A stretch of DNA of 11,286 nt, taken from contig CAITHY010000132.1 of NCBI GenBank assembly GCA_903892315.1, positions 1 through 11,286 of the forward strand, written 5' to 3'. Both the position numbers and the translations under genes were made by a program. Shown piece after piece: positions 1-7,235 of the stretch (positions are counted from its first letter, which is position 1; every line of letters begins with the position of its first letter). The notes beneath the pieces were generated by a model. That model made no database searches. It was not told the origin of the DNA and worked only from the letters and a program-made list of their open reading frames with translations. The stretch comes from an uncultured beta proteobacterium. Its GTDB lineage: Bacteria > Pseudomonadota > Gammaproteobacteria > Burkholderiales > Burkholderiaceae.

Positions 1-416
1 CATTTATCGGCTGTAATTGAATCGGCGAATGAAACCGTTGTCGCTATTAGCTTATTGTTTCTCTCAGCCAGCTGGCCTACAGCCAAGGTTGAACCTGAAT
101 TAACCGTTCCAGTTAAAAAGTCTACCTTTTCTACCTGGAATAACTTCTCGGCCTTTTGGGTAGCAACCGCTGGGTTTGCCTCTTCATCCTCATAAATTAA
201 ATCGATTTTTCTTCCATTAATACCACCTGCTGCATTAATTTCCTTTGCCGCTAGGTCTAAACCCATTTTTACTTGCTCACCAATTGGTGTGTAAGTACCA
301 GATAGAGGTGTCACCACACCAATCTTTATTGGACCTGATTGCGCTGATACCAACGAAGCACCAAAACTTAAAGTAACAGCTAGAGCGATTTTCTTTATTT
401 GAAATTTCTTGTTCAT
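1..416 (-). CDS. Branched-chain-amino-acid-type ABC transporter substrate-binding protein (5' part only)
   Basis: My translation from the ATG at 416 gives 138 residues and stays open to the window edge, so the C-terminal two thirds or more are missing. The start encodes a Sec signal peptide: a basic N-terminus (MNKKFQIKKI), a hydrophobic core, and a likely cleavage after SLVSA around residue 25. The mature part begins IKIGVVTPLSGTYTPIGEQV and continues with GLDLAAKEINAAGGINGRKI, the typical opening of LivK/Peripla_BP_6 periplasmic binding proteins. It starts 22 bases after the hydratase stop, behind a strong ribosome site, so it is probably the last visible gene of the catabolic operon. Members of this family bind branched amino acids, amides, urea or aromatic acids. 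The context suggests capture of the substrate of the operon, possibly 2-furoate, but this is inference. Permease and ATPase genes would be expected beyond position 1. Confidence 0.9.
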   Translation of the reverse strand, partial: MNKKFQIKKIALAVTLSFGASLVSAQSGPIKIGVVTPLSGTYTPIGEQVKMGLDLAAKEINAAGGINGRKIDLIYEDEEANPAVATQKAEKLFQVEKVDFLTGTVNSGSTLAVGQLAERNNKLIATTVSFADSITADK

Positions 417-425
417 GATGAACGT

Positions 426-432
426 CTCCTTT
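426..432 (-). promoter_or_regulatory. Ribosome binding site of the ABC binding-protein gene
   Basis: The minus strand reads AAAGGAG, 9 bases before the ATG at 416 and within 10 bases of the TAA stop of the upstream hydratase gene. It is one of the strongest Shine-Dalgarno sequences in this operon. It fixes the start codon and fits abundant synthesis of a periplasmic binding protein from a shared transcript. Confidence 0.75.
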
Positions 433-438
433 AAAAAA

Positions 439-1248
439 TTAACGACCAACAAAATTGGGTTGGCGCTTTCCATGGAATGCTTCAACACCCTCTTTAAAAT
501 CCTCTGAATTACGCAAACGGCTATAACAGTGACCTTCAACTTCTATTGCCGTAGTTAATAAACAATCTTCTGTTTCATTAAGCATCTTTTTGGCAGTTCT
601 TTGGGCCATTGGTGAGAATGCACGCAGCTCATCCACCAACTTAGATACGGTACTAGCGAGTTCTGAGTCTGGAACGCATTCAGTTGCAACGCCCCATTCG
701 TATGCTTGCTGCCCCTTAATGCGCCGGGAGCGCATCACAATATCCTTGGTTCTAGTGATGCCTACCATTTTTTGCAATCTCGCAGATCCACCTGAGCCCG
801 GAATTTGCCCTAACTTTTGCTCTGGCAAGGCATACAAGGTTGATTCAGCGGCAATACGAAAATCGCACGCTAAAGAAATTTCAAAGCCCACCCCGAAGCA
901 GTAGCCATGATTGACTGCGATGACGGGCTTAGTGCAACGTGTAGGCGCCGCAATATTCCAAGCAAGTTTTGATACATGCTCTGGTGTTGCCTCCAAGAAA
1001 CCCTTAATATCACCACCACTGGAGAAATGCTCGCCTTCAGCCCTCAATACAATAATGCGAACACGGTCATCAGCATCCAATGCCTCAAATGCAGCTCTCA
1101 ACTGATCGCGCTGTGGCATTTGTATGACATTAAATGGAGGTCTCTTTAAAACAATGTCAGCCCTTTGATGGGCTTCATCAATTTCTACATAGAAACCATC
1201 AAGGTTATCGAGGATATTGCTAAAAGGATGTTTCAAAATGGTAGTCAT
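439..1248 (-). CDS. hmfE: Enoyl-CoA hydratase/isomerase-family enzyme, probable 2-oxoglutaroyl-CoA-forming hydrolase of furoate degradation (HmfE-like)
   Basis: A 269-residue crotonase-fold protein of normal length. The oxyanion-hole segments are visible as HFSSGGDIKGF (74-84) and NHGYCFGVGFEISLACDF (113-130). The segment LPEQKLGQIPGSGG (141-154) carries the first catalytic glutamate position (E143). The second classical glutamate of enoyl-CoA hydratases (E164 in rat) aligns by eye with D169 in TRTKDIVM, so simple enoyl-CoA hydration is not certain. The gene starts 21 bases after the CoA-ligase stop, with a weak AGAAAG ribosome site, and is the fifth gene of the operon. In the hmf pathway of Cupriavidus basilensis, HmfE is the crotonase-family protein assigned to hydrolysis of hydroxyfuroyl-CoA or 2-oxoglutaroyl-CoA, ending in 2-oxoglutarate. 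Family membership is certain. The specific reaction is inferred from operon order. Confidence 0.85.
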   Translation of the reverse strand: MTTILKHPFSNILDNLDGFYVEIDEAHQRADIVLKRPPFNVIQMPQRDQLRAAFEALDADDRVRIIVLRAEGEHFSSGGDIKGFLEATPEHVSKLAWNIAAPTRCTKPVIAVNHGYCFGVGFEISLACDFRIAAESTLYALPEQKLGQIPGSGGSARLQKMVGITRTKDIVMRSRRIKGQQAYEWGVATECVPDSELASTVSKLVDELRAFSPMAQRTAKKMLNETEDCLLTTAIEVEGHCYSRLRNSEDFKEGVEAFHGKRQPNFVGR

Positions 1249-1269
1249 AAGGTCTTTCTAGTAAAAAAA

Positions 1270-2805
1270 TTAAGCTCTTTCATATTCGCCAGCGACCAAC
1301 ATACGTCGCAACACCTTTCCCACAGGCGACTTGGGAATTTCTTTAACAAATACATACTCTCGAGGACGTTTAAAGTTGATTAAATCGGATCCGCGGCAAT
1401 ATTCATCTAGGGCATCAGAATCTACATTCCCCGAGGCTCTAATGAAGGCAACTACCTTTTGTCCAAGGCGATCGTCCTTCAATCCCGCAACAGCCACCTC
1501 ACTCACAGAAGGATGCAAAGACAAAATAGACTCAATTTCAACAGGGGAAATATTTTCTCCTCCAGAAATAATCATGTCATCGACCCGGCCAGTAACAAAT
1601 AAGTCCCCGGACTCGTCAAAGTAGCCCGTATCCCCAGTGAAATACCATCCATCACGAATAGACTTTTGATCAGCATCTGGGCGCTTCCAATACCCCTCAA
1701 ATGCTTCATCCCCCGATAGATCACAAATGATCTGACCTTCTTCATGAGAAGCCACTATTTGACTTTGCGGCGTTTGGACAGAGCCTTGATCCAACTTGAC
1801 CACTCTAATGCGCGCATTTAGACCAGCTTTTCCAGCGCAGCCTGGTTTTAATACCGCGTTCTGATTGATGGTGTATGTGTAAATCTCGCTTGAACCGTAA
1901 TGATTTACAAACAATTCGGGAGAAAAAGCCTCGTTTAACTTAAGCAATAAAGCATCATGCATAGGAGCCCCAGCAAATCCAAGCTTCCTCACAGTCTTTA
2001 CCCGGTTTGAATTAAAGTTACATGATTGAATCATGTCGTGATAAAGCGTTGGAACCAAATAAAGATGGGTTACGGCCTCGCTCTCGATTGCTTCTATCGC
2101 CTTATTTACATCCCAGCGCGGTACTGCAACATAAGTTCCATTAACAATGCACAGTGATAACAGCGTTCTAACGCCCATGGTGTGATAAAGAGGCATAACT
2201 CCCAATGTAACCTCACCCATTGCATACTGATTTTGCGCAACGTGGGCAATGCCTGCCGCCCGCTCTGCACGCTGTTTTCTAGGGACGCCCTTCGGCTTGC
2301 CTGTAGTGCCAGAGGTAAAAAGCATGACAGATATATCTTCAACATGACCACGCGCCTCAGGCTCACTTTCCTCCTGTATTAGCTGATCAAAATACCTGTA
2401 TCCATCTAAATCCGCCTTGTCCATACAAAGAATCACAGAGATTGACTTACTGGTTTCAGATTCAAGGTAGTTATTGAGTGAAATCTCCTCAACAAATGCC
2501 AATTTCACATCAGCATTTTGGGCACAGTAATCAATTTCATCTGGCTTGGAACGCCAATTTAAAGGAACAATCGCTATGCCTGCCATCTGGCATGCCCAAT
2601 GAATTGTTGCCGCCTCATATCGATTTTGCAGAACAGTCAAAATACGATCACCACGTTTAAGGCCCTGCTTGTTAAAAAATTGTTGGATAGCGCCAATATG
2701 AAGTGCCCACTGAGCATACGTATGGCGTCTGCTTCCATCTACAATCGCTAGCCTATTGGGTTCGCGCTCAACAGCCTGTAAAAAAGTTCGACCTAAGTCA
2801 AGCAT
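1270..2805 (-). CDS. hmfD: Acyl-CoA synthetase (AMP-binding), probable 2-furoate--CoA ligase
   Basis: ANL-superfamily adenylate-forming ligase that activates a carboxylic acid with ATP and CoA. From the chosen start it has 511 residues, normal for the family. Motifs in order: phosphate loop FTSGTTGKPKG (163-173), YGSSE (303-307), YFTGDTG (389-395), GRVDDMIISGGENISPVEIE (406-425), and the C-terminal catalytic lysine K497 in SPVGKVLRR. An in-frame ATG at 2844 would add 13 residues, but the ATG at 2805 follows GGAGGAG with ideal spacing and gives the family-like start MLDLGRTFLQAVE. It overlaps the 2Fe-2S gene stop by 8 bases, so translation is probably coupled. There is no signal peptide, so it is cytoplasmic. 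Placed after three molybdenum hydroxylase subunits, it matches HmfD, which makes 2-furoyl-CoA. Another small aromatic or heterocyclic acid remains possible. Confidence 0.88.
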   Translation of the reverse strand: MLDLGRTFLQAVEREPNRLAIVDGSRRHTYAQWALHIGAIQQFFNKQGLKRGDRILTVLQNRYEAATIHWACQMAGIAIVPLNWRSKPDEIDYCAQNADVKLAFVEEISLNNYLESETSKSISVILCMDKADLDGYRYFDQLIQEESEPEARGHVEDISVMLFTSGTTGKPKGVPRKQRAERAAGIAHVAQNQYAMGEVTLGVMPLYHTMGVRTLLSLCIVNGTYVAVPRWDVNKAIEAIESEAVTHLYLVPTLYHDMIQSCNFNSNRVKTVRKLGFAGAPMHDALLLKLNEAFSPELFVNHYGSSEIYTYTINQNAVLKPGCAGKAGLNARIRVVKLDQGSVQTPQSQIVASHEEGQIICDLSGDEAFEGYWKRPDADQKSIRDGWYFTGDTGYFDESGDLFVTGRVDDMIISGGENISPVEIESILSLHPSVSEVAVAGLKDDRLGQKVVAFIRASGNVDSDALDEYCRGSDLINFKRPREYVFVKEIPKSPVGKVLRRMLVAGEYERA

Positions 2806-3292
2806 GCTCTCCTCCATTCTTACCCGCTCTGGATGCGGCAACATCTAAAACCGCCTCGACAATTCCAACGTATCCAGTGCAGCGACATAAATTTCCTGAC
2901 AAACCTTCTCGCACCTCTAACTCCGTAGGACGGGGATTCTTTTTAAGTAAATCTTCTGCCGATAGTAAAAATCCAGAAGTACAAAATCCACATTGCAACG
3001 CATGGTGTTTTTTAAAGGCATTTTGCAAATCAGACATCTCTCCCGACTTTGCAAGACCCTCTACTGTTTTTACTTTGGCGCCATCAGCCTGGCATGCAAA
3101 CATGAGGCACGAACGTACAATCTGCCCATCAACCTCAACCGTACATGCGCCACATACACCATGCTCACAACCTGCATGAGTACCTGTTGACCCCAAATCA
3201 TGGCGAATAAAATCTAGCAATGTGGTGCGTGATTCACAAGCACCTTCACGCTCTACCCCATTTAAATTCAGCTTTACCAAGTGGCTCTTCAT
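2798..3292 (-). CDS. hmfC: Molybdenum hydroxylase 2Fe-2S subunit (CoxS/HmfC-like), probable 2-furoyl-CoA dehydrogenase small subunit
   Basis: A complete 164-residue iron-sulfur subunit of the xanthine dehydrogenase family. The plant-type ferredoxin cluster is bound by C42, C47, C50 and C62 (GCEHGVCGACTVEVDG region). The second cluster uses C101 and C104 (QCGFCTSGF) with C136 and C138 (GNLCRCTGY). All eight ligands are present, so the electron path from the molybdenum site to FAD should be intact. It has no twin-arginine or Sec signal, so the complex is cytoplasmic, as expected for a CoA-thioester substrate. The start ATG overlaps the FAD-subunit stop as ATGA, and the stop overlaps the ligase start by 8 bases. 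The family call is certain. Assignment to furoyl-CoA rests on the operon. Confidence 0.92.
   Translation of the reverse strand: MKSHLVKLNLNGVEREGACESRTTLLDFIRHDLGSTGTHAGCEHGVCGACTVEVDGQIVRSCLMFACQADGAKVKTVEGLAKSGEMSDLQNAFKKHHALQCGFCTSGFLLSAEDLLKKNPRPTELEVREGLSGNLCRCTGYVGIVEAVLDVAASRAGKNGGEHA
2809..2815 (-). promoter_or_regulatory. Ribosome binding site that decides the CoA-ligase start
   Basis: The minus strand reads ATGGAGGAGAGCATG. The GGAGGAG core sits 3 bases before the ATG at 2805 and also overlaps the upstream in-frame ATG at 2817. This near-perfect anti-16S match lies inside the end of the 2Fe-2S subunit gene and argues for 2805 rather than 2844 or 2817 as the ligase start. Confidence 0.75.
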
Positions 3293-4128
3293 CTTATTTC
3301 TTCATTTTTAAAATCTATTGCCTGTTGACAGGCGCGCATTCCAAGTGAGCGCATCAAATGCCTACGTAATCCTGAGGTGGCCGTGGGGTCCTCTCTCACC
3401 TCAGTTTTGGCGGCCAAATCATCAATAAAATGATGAACCTCAACCAGTGAGCTCGCAACGCATTTATGTACCCTCACAACATCATCAATACCACCAAACC
3501 CTATAGTCCAGCGATCATCTTCTTTAATGACTGCTACGGCGACTACTGCAAAGTCTCCGTGTCGATATCCATATTCAGCAAACCCAAATCCAGCGTTTGG
3601 CTCGCGAATGGGAAACTCGACAAACTCAATGAATTCCGTTGGCTGCCGACTAGTTTGAAGCGCACCCAGGAAAAAATCTTTGGCATGAACTAGTCGCTTT
3701 TTCTTTTTGCTGACGAGAGAGACCGAACCCTCCAGCACCGACAATCCCAGCACTAGCTCGGCACTAGGATCAGCATGCGCAACTGACCCGCATACAGTTC
3801 CACGGTTTCGAATAGGTGCATGGGCAATCCATGGAAACATCATGCTTAAAAGTGGCTGAACCTTATCAAGATCACTCCAAAACTCTAATTCAGACTGCTT
3901 TACGCCTGCCCCAACACGAAGCGCATGGCCCGATACACCAATGCCTTTAAGCTCTTTAACCTTATTGATATCGATTAAGTGATCGGGACTAGCCACTCGC
4001 ATTGCTAAAACAGGAATAAGAGTTTGGCCACCAGCAATAATGCGGGCATCTTCGCCATACTTATCCAGCAACTCCAAAACATTTTCTTTGGAGTTGGCCT
4101 GGTGCATTACGAATGGAGCAGATTTCAT
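3289..4128 (-). CDS. hmfB: Molybdenum hydroxylase FAD-binding subunit (CoxM/HmfB-like)
   Basis: A 279-residue FAD subunit of the xanthine dehydrogenase/CO dehydrogenase family that takes electrons from the 2Fe-2S subunit and passes them to an external acceptor. Two FAD pyrophosphate-binding segments are visible: AGGQTLIP (32-39) and RNRGTVCGSVAHADPSAE (107-124). The C-terminal CO_deh_flav_C region follows from about residue 180 (FAEYGYRHGDFAVVAVAV) to the end. Only three cysteines are present and there is no cysteine-rich insertion. That separates it from the HcrB subunit of 4-hydroxybenzoyl-CoA reductase, which has an extra 4Fe-4S cluster. It overlaps both neighbours by 4 bases (ATGA at each junction), indicating coupled translation in fixed stoichiometry. 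GGGAG precedes the ATG at 4128 by 7 bases. Confidence 0.92.
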   Translation of the reverse strand: MKSAPFVMHQANSKENVLELLDKYGEDARIIAGGQTLIPVLAMRVASPDHLIDINKVKELKGIGVSGHALRVGAGVKQSELEFWSDLDKVQPLLSMMFPWIAHAPIRNRGTVCGSVAHADPSAELVLGLSVLEGSVSLVSKKKKRLVHAKDFFLGALQTSRQPTEFIEFVEFPIREPNAGFGFAEYGYRHGDFAVVAVAVIKEDDRWTIGFGGIDDVVRVHKCVASSLVEVHHFIDDLAAKTEVREDPTATSGLRRHLMRSLGMRACQQAIDFKNEEIR

Positions 4129-7109
4129 TTGCTTGCTCCCAGCATTACAAATAGTCTATTCATTAGGAATTTAATTTTGCTTTCTTCTTTTGCTCCAGCT
4201 TCTTTTGCAAGCGCCCTAAATAGTTGATCCAAAACCAATCGAATGGCACCCTCTAATAACCTGCTTCCAATTGCCGCAAGCTTTCCCGATACTTGCGCTT
4301 GGTAGTCGTACTTCAGCACAGTCCTGCCATCATCATTAATAAGGCTGACTTGACCTATTCCAAGAGCCATGCCCAAGGGACCCCGACCCTCGCCACCTAA
4401 GGTAAAGCTATCAGGGCTTTGCAAATTTGTTAAATCAACCTTAGCTGCAAATCGAGCCTTTGCTATACCAATCCGCACAACTGCGATGCAGTCAAACTGA
4501 ATACCATTAGCAATGGTTTTTTTATTAATCGACTCGCAACCCGGTATGACATTCTTTAATCTTTCCGGATCAAGCAATACAGCAAAGATATCCTCAGGCA
4601 GCACTTGCAATCTAACCTCACCCTGGGCTTTCAAAGGGTAGTCAGTATTTGCAGTCATCGATGAAACTTGACTAGAAGGTTTATCAAGCTTTAACAAACC
4701 CTTCGCCACCAAAAGTGCATGAATTCGACTGGGGGTTGCAGGCAGAACAATATCTTCAGCATCTAAAGCATCTGCTATCGCATTTGCAATACAAACAGGG
4801 GTGCTCATGCTATTGCCTTCACCAATGCCTTTGGCACCTAAAGGCGTAAATGGGCTTGGAGATTCTTGATGATAAATTTTTGGGATACCAATATCACTCG
4901 CAGTCGGCAAACGATAGTCGGCAAAAGTGCCCGAGAGAAAATTACCATCACTACTGTAGACAAACTCTTCTAAAAGAGCCGCCCCCACCGCTTGGGCATA
5001 CGCACCATAAATCTGCCCATCCGCTAAGGCTGGATTTAATATCCTGCCCGCATCATGCACAGTGATGTACTGATCAATTTTTGCAGAACAAGTTTCTGGG
5101 TCTATTTCTATGCCGCAAGCATCAAGAGCAAAACCATATGCTGCAGATGTATTGATACGATCATCCTCATCAGGGGCCTCTAATACATCAGCACTCCAAA
5201 ATTGTGTTTCTTGTAGCGCAAGAATTACTTCTCTGCCGAGAGCCTCTTGAATTAATCCAGGCGACCAGTGAAAGTTTCCGCAGACCCTAGAGAAGGGTAT
5301 GCTGCTACCCTCAGAACCAATAATAGATATATTGCCGTTTGCAAAAATTAATTGATCGGGCCTGACTCTTAGTAGGTGGGCAGCATAATCTGCTATTCGA
5401 GCCTTTAACTTTTCAGCAGCCAAAAACACTGTTCCCGCGACTGCACCAGCAAAACGACTTGAATAATTTCCGGCAGCAATAGACCATGCATCTTTTGCAG
5501 TATCAAAATCAACATTCACTTGGATTTGGGATGGTAAGACTCCAAAAACGTCTGCCAATAATTGGCTAATAACTGTTTGATGACCTTGTCCAGCAGGGGC
5601 TGAAGCAATATTTGCTGCAATATTTCCAGAAGGATCCACGCTAACAGTCGCAGAAGTAATGGCACCATTTTTGGGGCCTGCTTTTACTCTTTGCTCTTTT
5701 GTAAGAACGGTAGTGATATAGCCCATGTTCGACACTGAAGGCTCCACAATTGAAGCAATACCAATTCCGTAGTAACGTCCTTCTTTTTTTGCCCGCTCTC
5801 TACGCTCTAGTATCTTTTTAAATTCTGGAGAGCTCTCGAGCGTTTTGATAGCCTTTTGGTAGTCGCCCGAGTCTAGCAATGCCCCTGCAGCAGCCCGGTA
5901 CGGAAACTGCTCTTTTTGAACATAATTTAATGCTGCTATTTCTTGGTGTGTTTTACCCAAAGATTTTGCAATTTTTTGAATTAAGCGCTCAAGTGCGTAA
6001 TAAACTTGAGGGCCGCCAAATCCCCTAACCAATCCAGTTGGCGTTTTATTAATTAATACGACACGATTGCGAATTTTTAAATTCTGAATTTGATAAGGGC
6101 CGGTAACACAGCCATGCATCCGATAAAGCGTTGCTGGCTCAGGCGCCCTTAAATATGCCCCGCAATCTTCAATTTGATCGTAGTCTAAGGCCAATATTAT
6201 TCCATCTTCATCCACCGCTGCACGTAAATGAGTATGGCGGGAAGTTGCGGAAGTAGCTGCCTGAAGATGCTCTAAGCGATCTTCAATAAATTTTACTGGG
6301 GCGCCTGCTTTGCGCGATGCCAAGCAAGACATGATGACGTATGGCAAGACCGATTGTTTAACTCCGAAGCTACCACCTGAATCAGGGGCAACGTGATGAC
6401 GCAACTTTGTTCCCGGAACCTTCAAAGCAGCGGCCATCACCACATGCAGTGAAAATGGCCCCATAAAATTCGACGTGACTTCATACGACGAATCTGCGCC
6501 TCGCCATTGAGCAACAACTCCACCAGTCTCTAAGGGAGTGCAGGAGTTGCGAGGATAACGAATATCAACCTCAACAACGCTGGCGGCTTTTTTGAATGCG
6601 CCATCAGGGTCGCCATATTGATGCGACCGATCTAAAACGCAATTGCTACCAATGTCTTTATGCAGAACAATAGATGCTTCTGTGAGCGCAATATCTACAT
6701 CAACAACCGCAGGAAGCGGTTGGATATTCAATGCAACCTTCTCAACCCCATCCTCTGCCAAAGCCCTTGATTCAGCGATCACTACCGCTATAGGCTCCCC
6801 TACATAGCGCACATACTCGTTAGCCAACACCCACTGACGCATTGGAGTTTTAACGGCAACAACCAGGGGATTGGACCAGGCCTGAACATCGTCGATTGTC
6901 AGGATTGCCCTGACCCCCTTTATCTGTAACGCCGCATCAACGTCTACAGAAATAATTTTTCCATGTGCAATCGGAGAGCGCACCACAGCGGCATACAATG
7001 TTCCAACCGGCAATGGAAGATCGTCTAGATAGCGACCTCCTCCCGTCAGGAGAGCAGAATCTTCTACGCGCTCACATGCCTTGCCTAAATAGTTTGAACT
7101 TGTTTTCAA
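4125..7109 (-). CDS. hmfA: Molybdenum hydroxylase large subunit fused to a CoxG-like SRPBCC domain, probable 2-furoyl-CoA dehydrogenase
   Basis: A 994-residue protein, about 200 residues longer than usual large subunits. Residues 1-805 are the molybdopterin-cytosine-dinucleotide subunit, with RVEDSALLTGGGRYLDDL (14-31), GGSFGVK (245-251), PTGLVRGFGGPQ (357-368), GQGH (507-510) and the catalytic glutamate E764 in GAKGIGEG. The cysteine loop of CO dehydrogenase (AYRCSFR) is absent, so this is a hydroxylase rather than a CO oxidiser. After a short linker (806-825), residues 826-970 form a CoxG/SRPBCC domain (YPLKAQGEVRL, LKNVIPGCESI, GEGRGPLGMALG), ending in a basic-hydrophobic tail. The start is TTG at 7109: there is no in-frame upstream ATG, and the conserved N-terminus begins at residue 14. 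A weak AAAAGA lies 5 bases before it. As the first gene of the operon it matches HmfA, the subunit hydroxylating 2-furoyl-CoA. The family is certain; the substrate is inferred. Confidence 0.88.
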   Translation of the reverse strand: MKTSSNYLGKACERVEDSALLTGGGRYLDDLPLPVGTLYAAVVRSPIAHGKIISVDVDAALQIKGVRAILTIDDVQAWSNPLVVAVKTPMRQWVLANEYVRYVGEPIAVVIAESRALAEDGVEKVALNIQPLPAVVDVDIALTEASIVLHKDIGSNCVLDRSHQYGDPDGAFKKAASVVEVDIRYPRNSCTPLETGGVVAQWRGADSSYEVTSNFMGPFSLHVVMAAALKVPGTKLRHHVAPDSGGSFGVKQSVLPYVIMSCLASRKAGAPVKFIEDRLEHLQAATSATSRHTHLRAAVDEDGIILALDYDQIEDCGAYLRAPEPATLYRMHGCVTGPYQIQNLKIRNRVVLINKTPTGLVRGFGGPQVYYALERLIQKIAKSLGKTHQEIAALNYVQKEQFPYRAAAGALLDSGDYQKAIKTLESSPEFKKILERRERAKKEGRYYGIGIASIVEPSVSNMGYITTVLTKEQRVKAGPKNGAITSATVSVDPSGNIAANIASAPAGQGHQTVISQLLADVFGVLPSQIQVNVDFDTAKDAWSIAAGNYSSRFAGAVAGTVFLAAEKLKARIADYAAHLLRVRPDQLIFANGNISIIGSEGSSIPFSRVCGNFHWSPGLIQEALGREVILALQETQFWSADVLEAPDEDDRINTSAAYGFALDACGIEIDPETCSAKIDQYITVHDAGRILNPALADGQIYGAYAQAVGAALLEEFVYSSDGNFLSGTFADYRLPTASDIGIPKIYHQESPSPFTPLGAKGIGEGNSMSTPVCIANAIADALDAEDIVLPATPSRIHALLVAKGLLKLDKPSSQVSSMTANTDYPLKAQGEVRLQVLPEDIFAVLLDPERLKNVIPGCESINKKTIANGIQFDCIAVVRIGIAKARFAAKVDLTNLQSPDSFTLGGEGRGPLGMALGIGQVSLINDDGRTVLKYDYQAQVSGKLAAIGSRLLEGAIRLVLDQLFRALAKEAGAKEESKIKFLMNRLFVMLGASK

Positions 7110-7178
7110 TGCAATCTTTTCAGCTAAATTAAAAATAATTAATGCTGAAAGAAGCTTAATGATTAGGCCAACTGGATA

Positions 7179-7216
7179 CTTACCCTAAAGTCCGATGGCT
7201 TACCCTAGAGTCCGAT
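7179..7216 (-). promoter_or_regulatory. Tandem direct repeat, probable AraC-family operator of the catabolic operon
   Basis: Two copies of an 18-base element lie head to tail at 7179-7196 and 7199-7216. On the plus strand they read CTTACCCTAAAGTCCGAT and CTTACCCTAGAGTCCGAT, with a single difference. The period is 20 bases, close to two helical turns, as in the direct-repeat half-sites of AraC/XylS regulators. They sit between the regulator stop (7236) and the first catabolic gene, with the nearer copy ending 69 bases before its start codon. That suits an activator touching RNA polymerase at or next to the -35 region. I see no convincing -35/-10 pair downstream, as expected for an activator-dependent promoter. 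A degenerate third copy (ACCCTATGAGTC) occurs at 7233-7244. Binding by the adjacent regulator is inference. Confidence 0.65.
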
Positions 7217-7235
7217 TATGTGTATCAGGAAAACC

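Noticed and set aside
2842..2844. ATG at 2844 as start of the CoA ligase
   Set aside because: It would overlap the 2Fe-2S gene by 47 bases and has no clear ribosome site, whereas the ATG at 2805 has GGAGGAG and matches the family N-terminus.
4125..7109. Aerobic CO dehydrogenase (coxMSL)
   Set aside because: The large subunit has PTGLVRGFGGP where CO dehydrogenase has the AYRCSFR copper-cysteine loop. The gene order (large, medium, small) and the attached CoA ligase and hydratase also do not fit.
2798..7109. 4-hydroxybenzoyl-CoA reductase (hcrABC)
   Set aside because: The FAD subunit is only 279 residues and lacks the cysteine-rich 4Fe-4S insertion, and the crotonase-family gene and the CoxG fusion do not fit.
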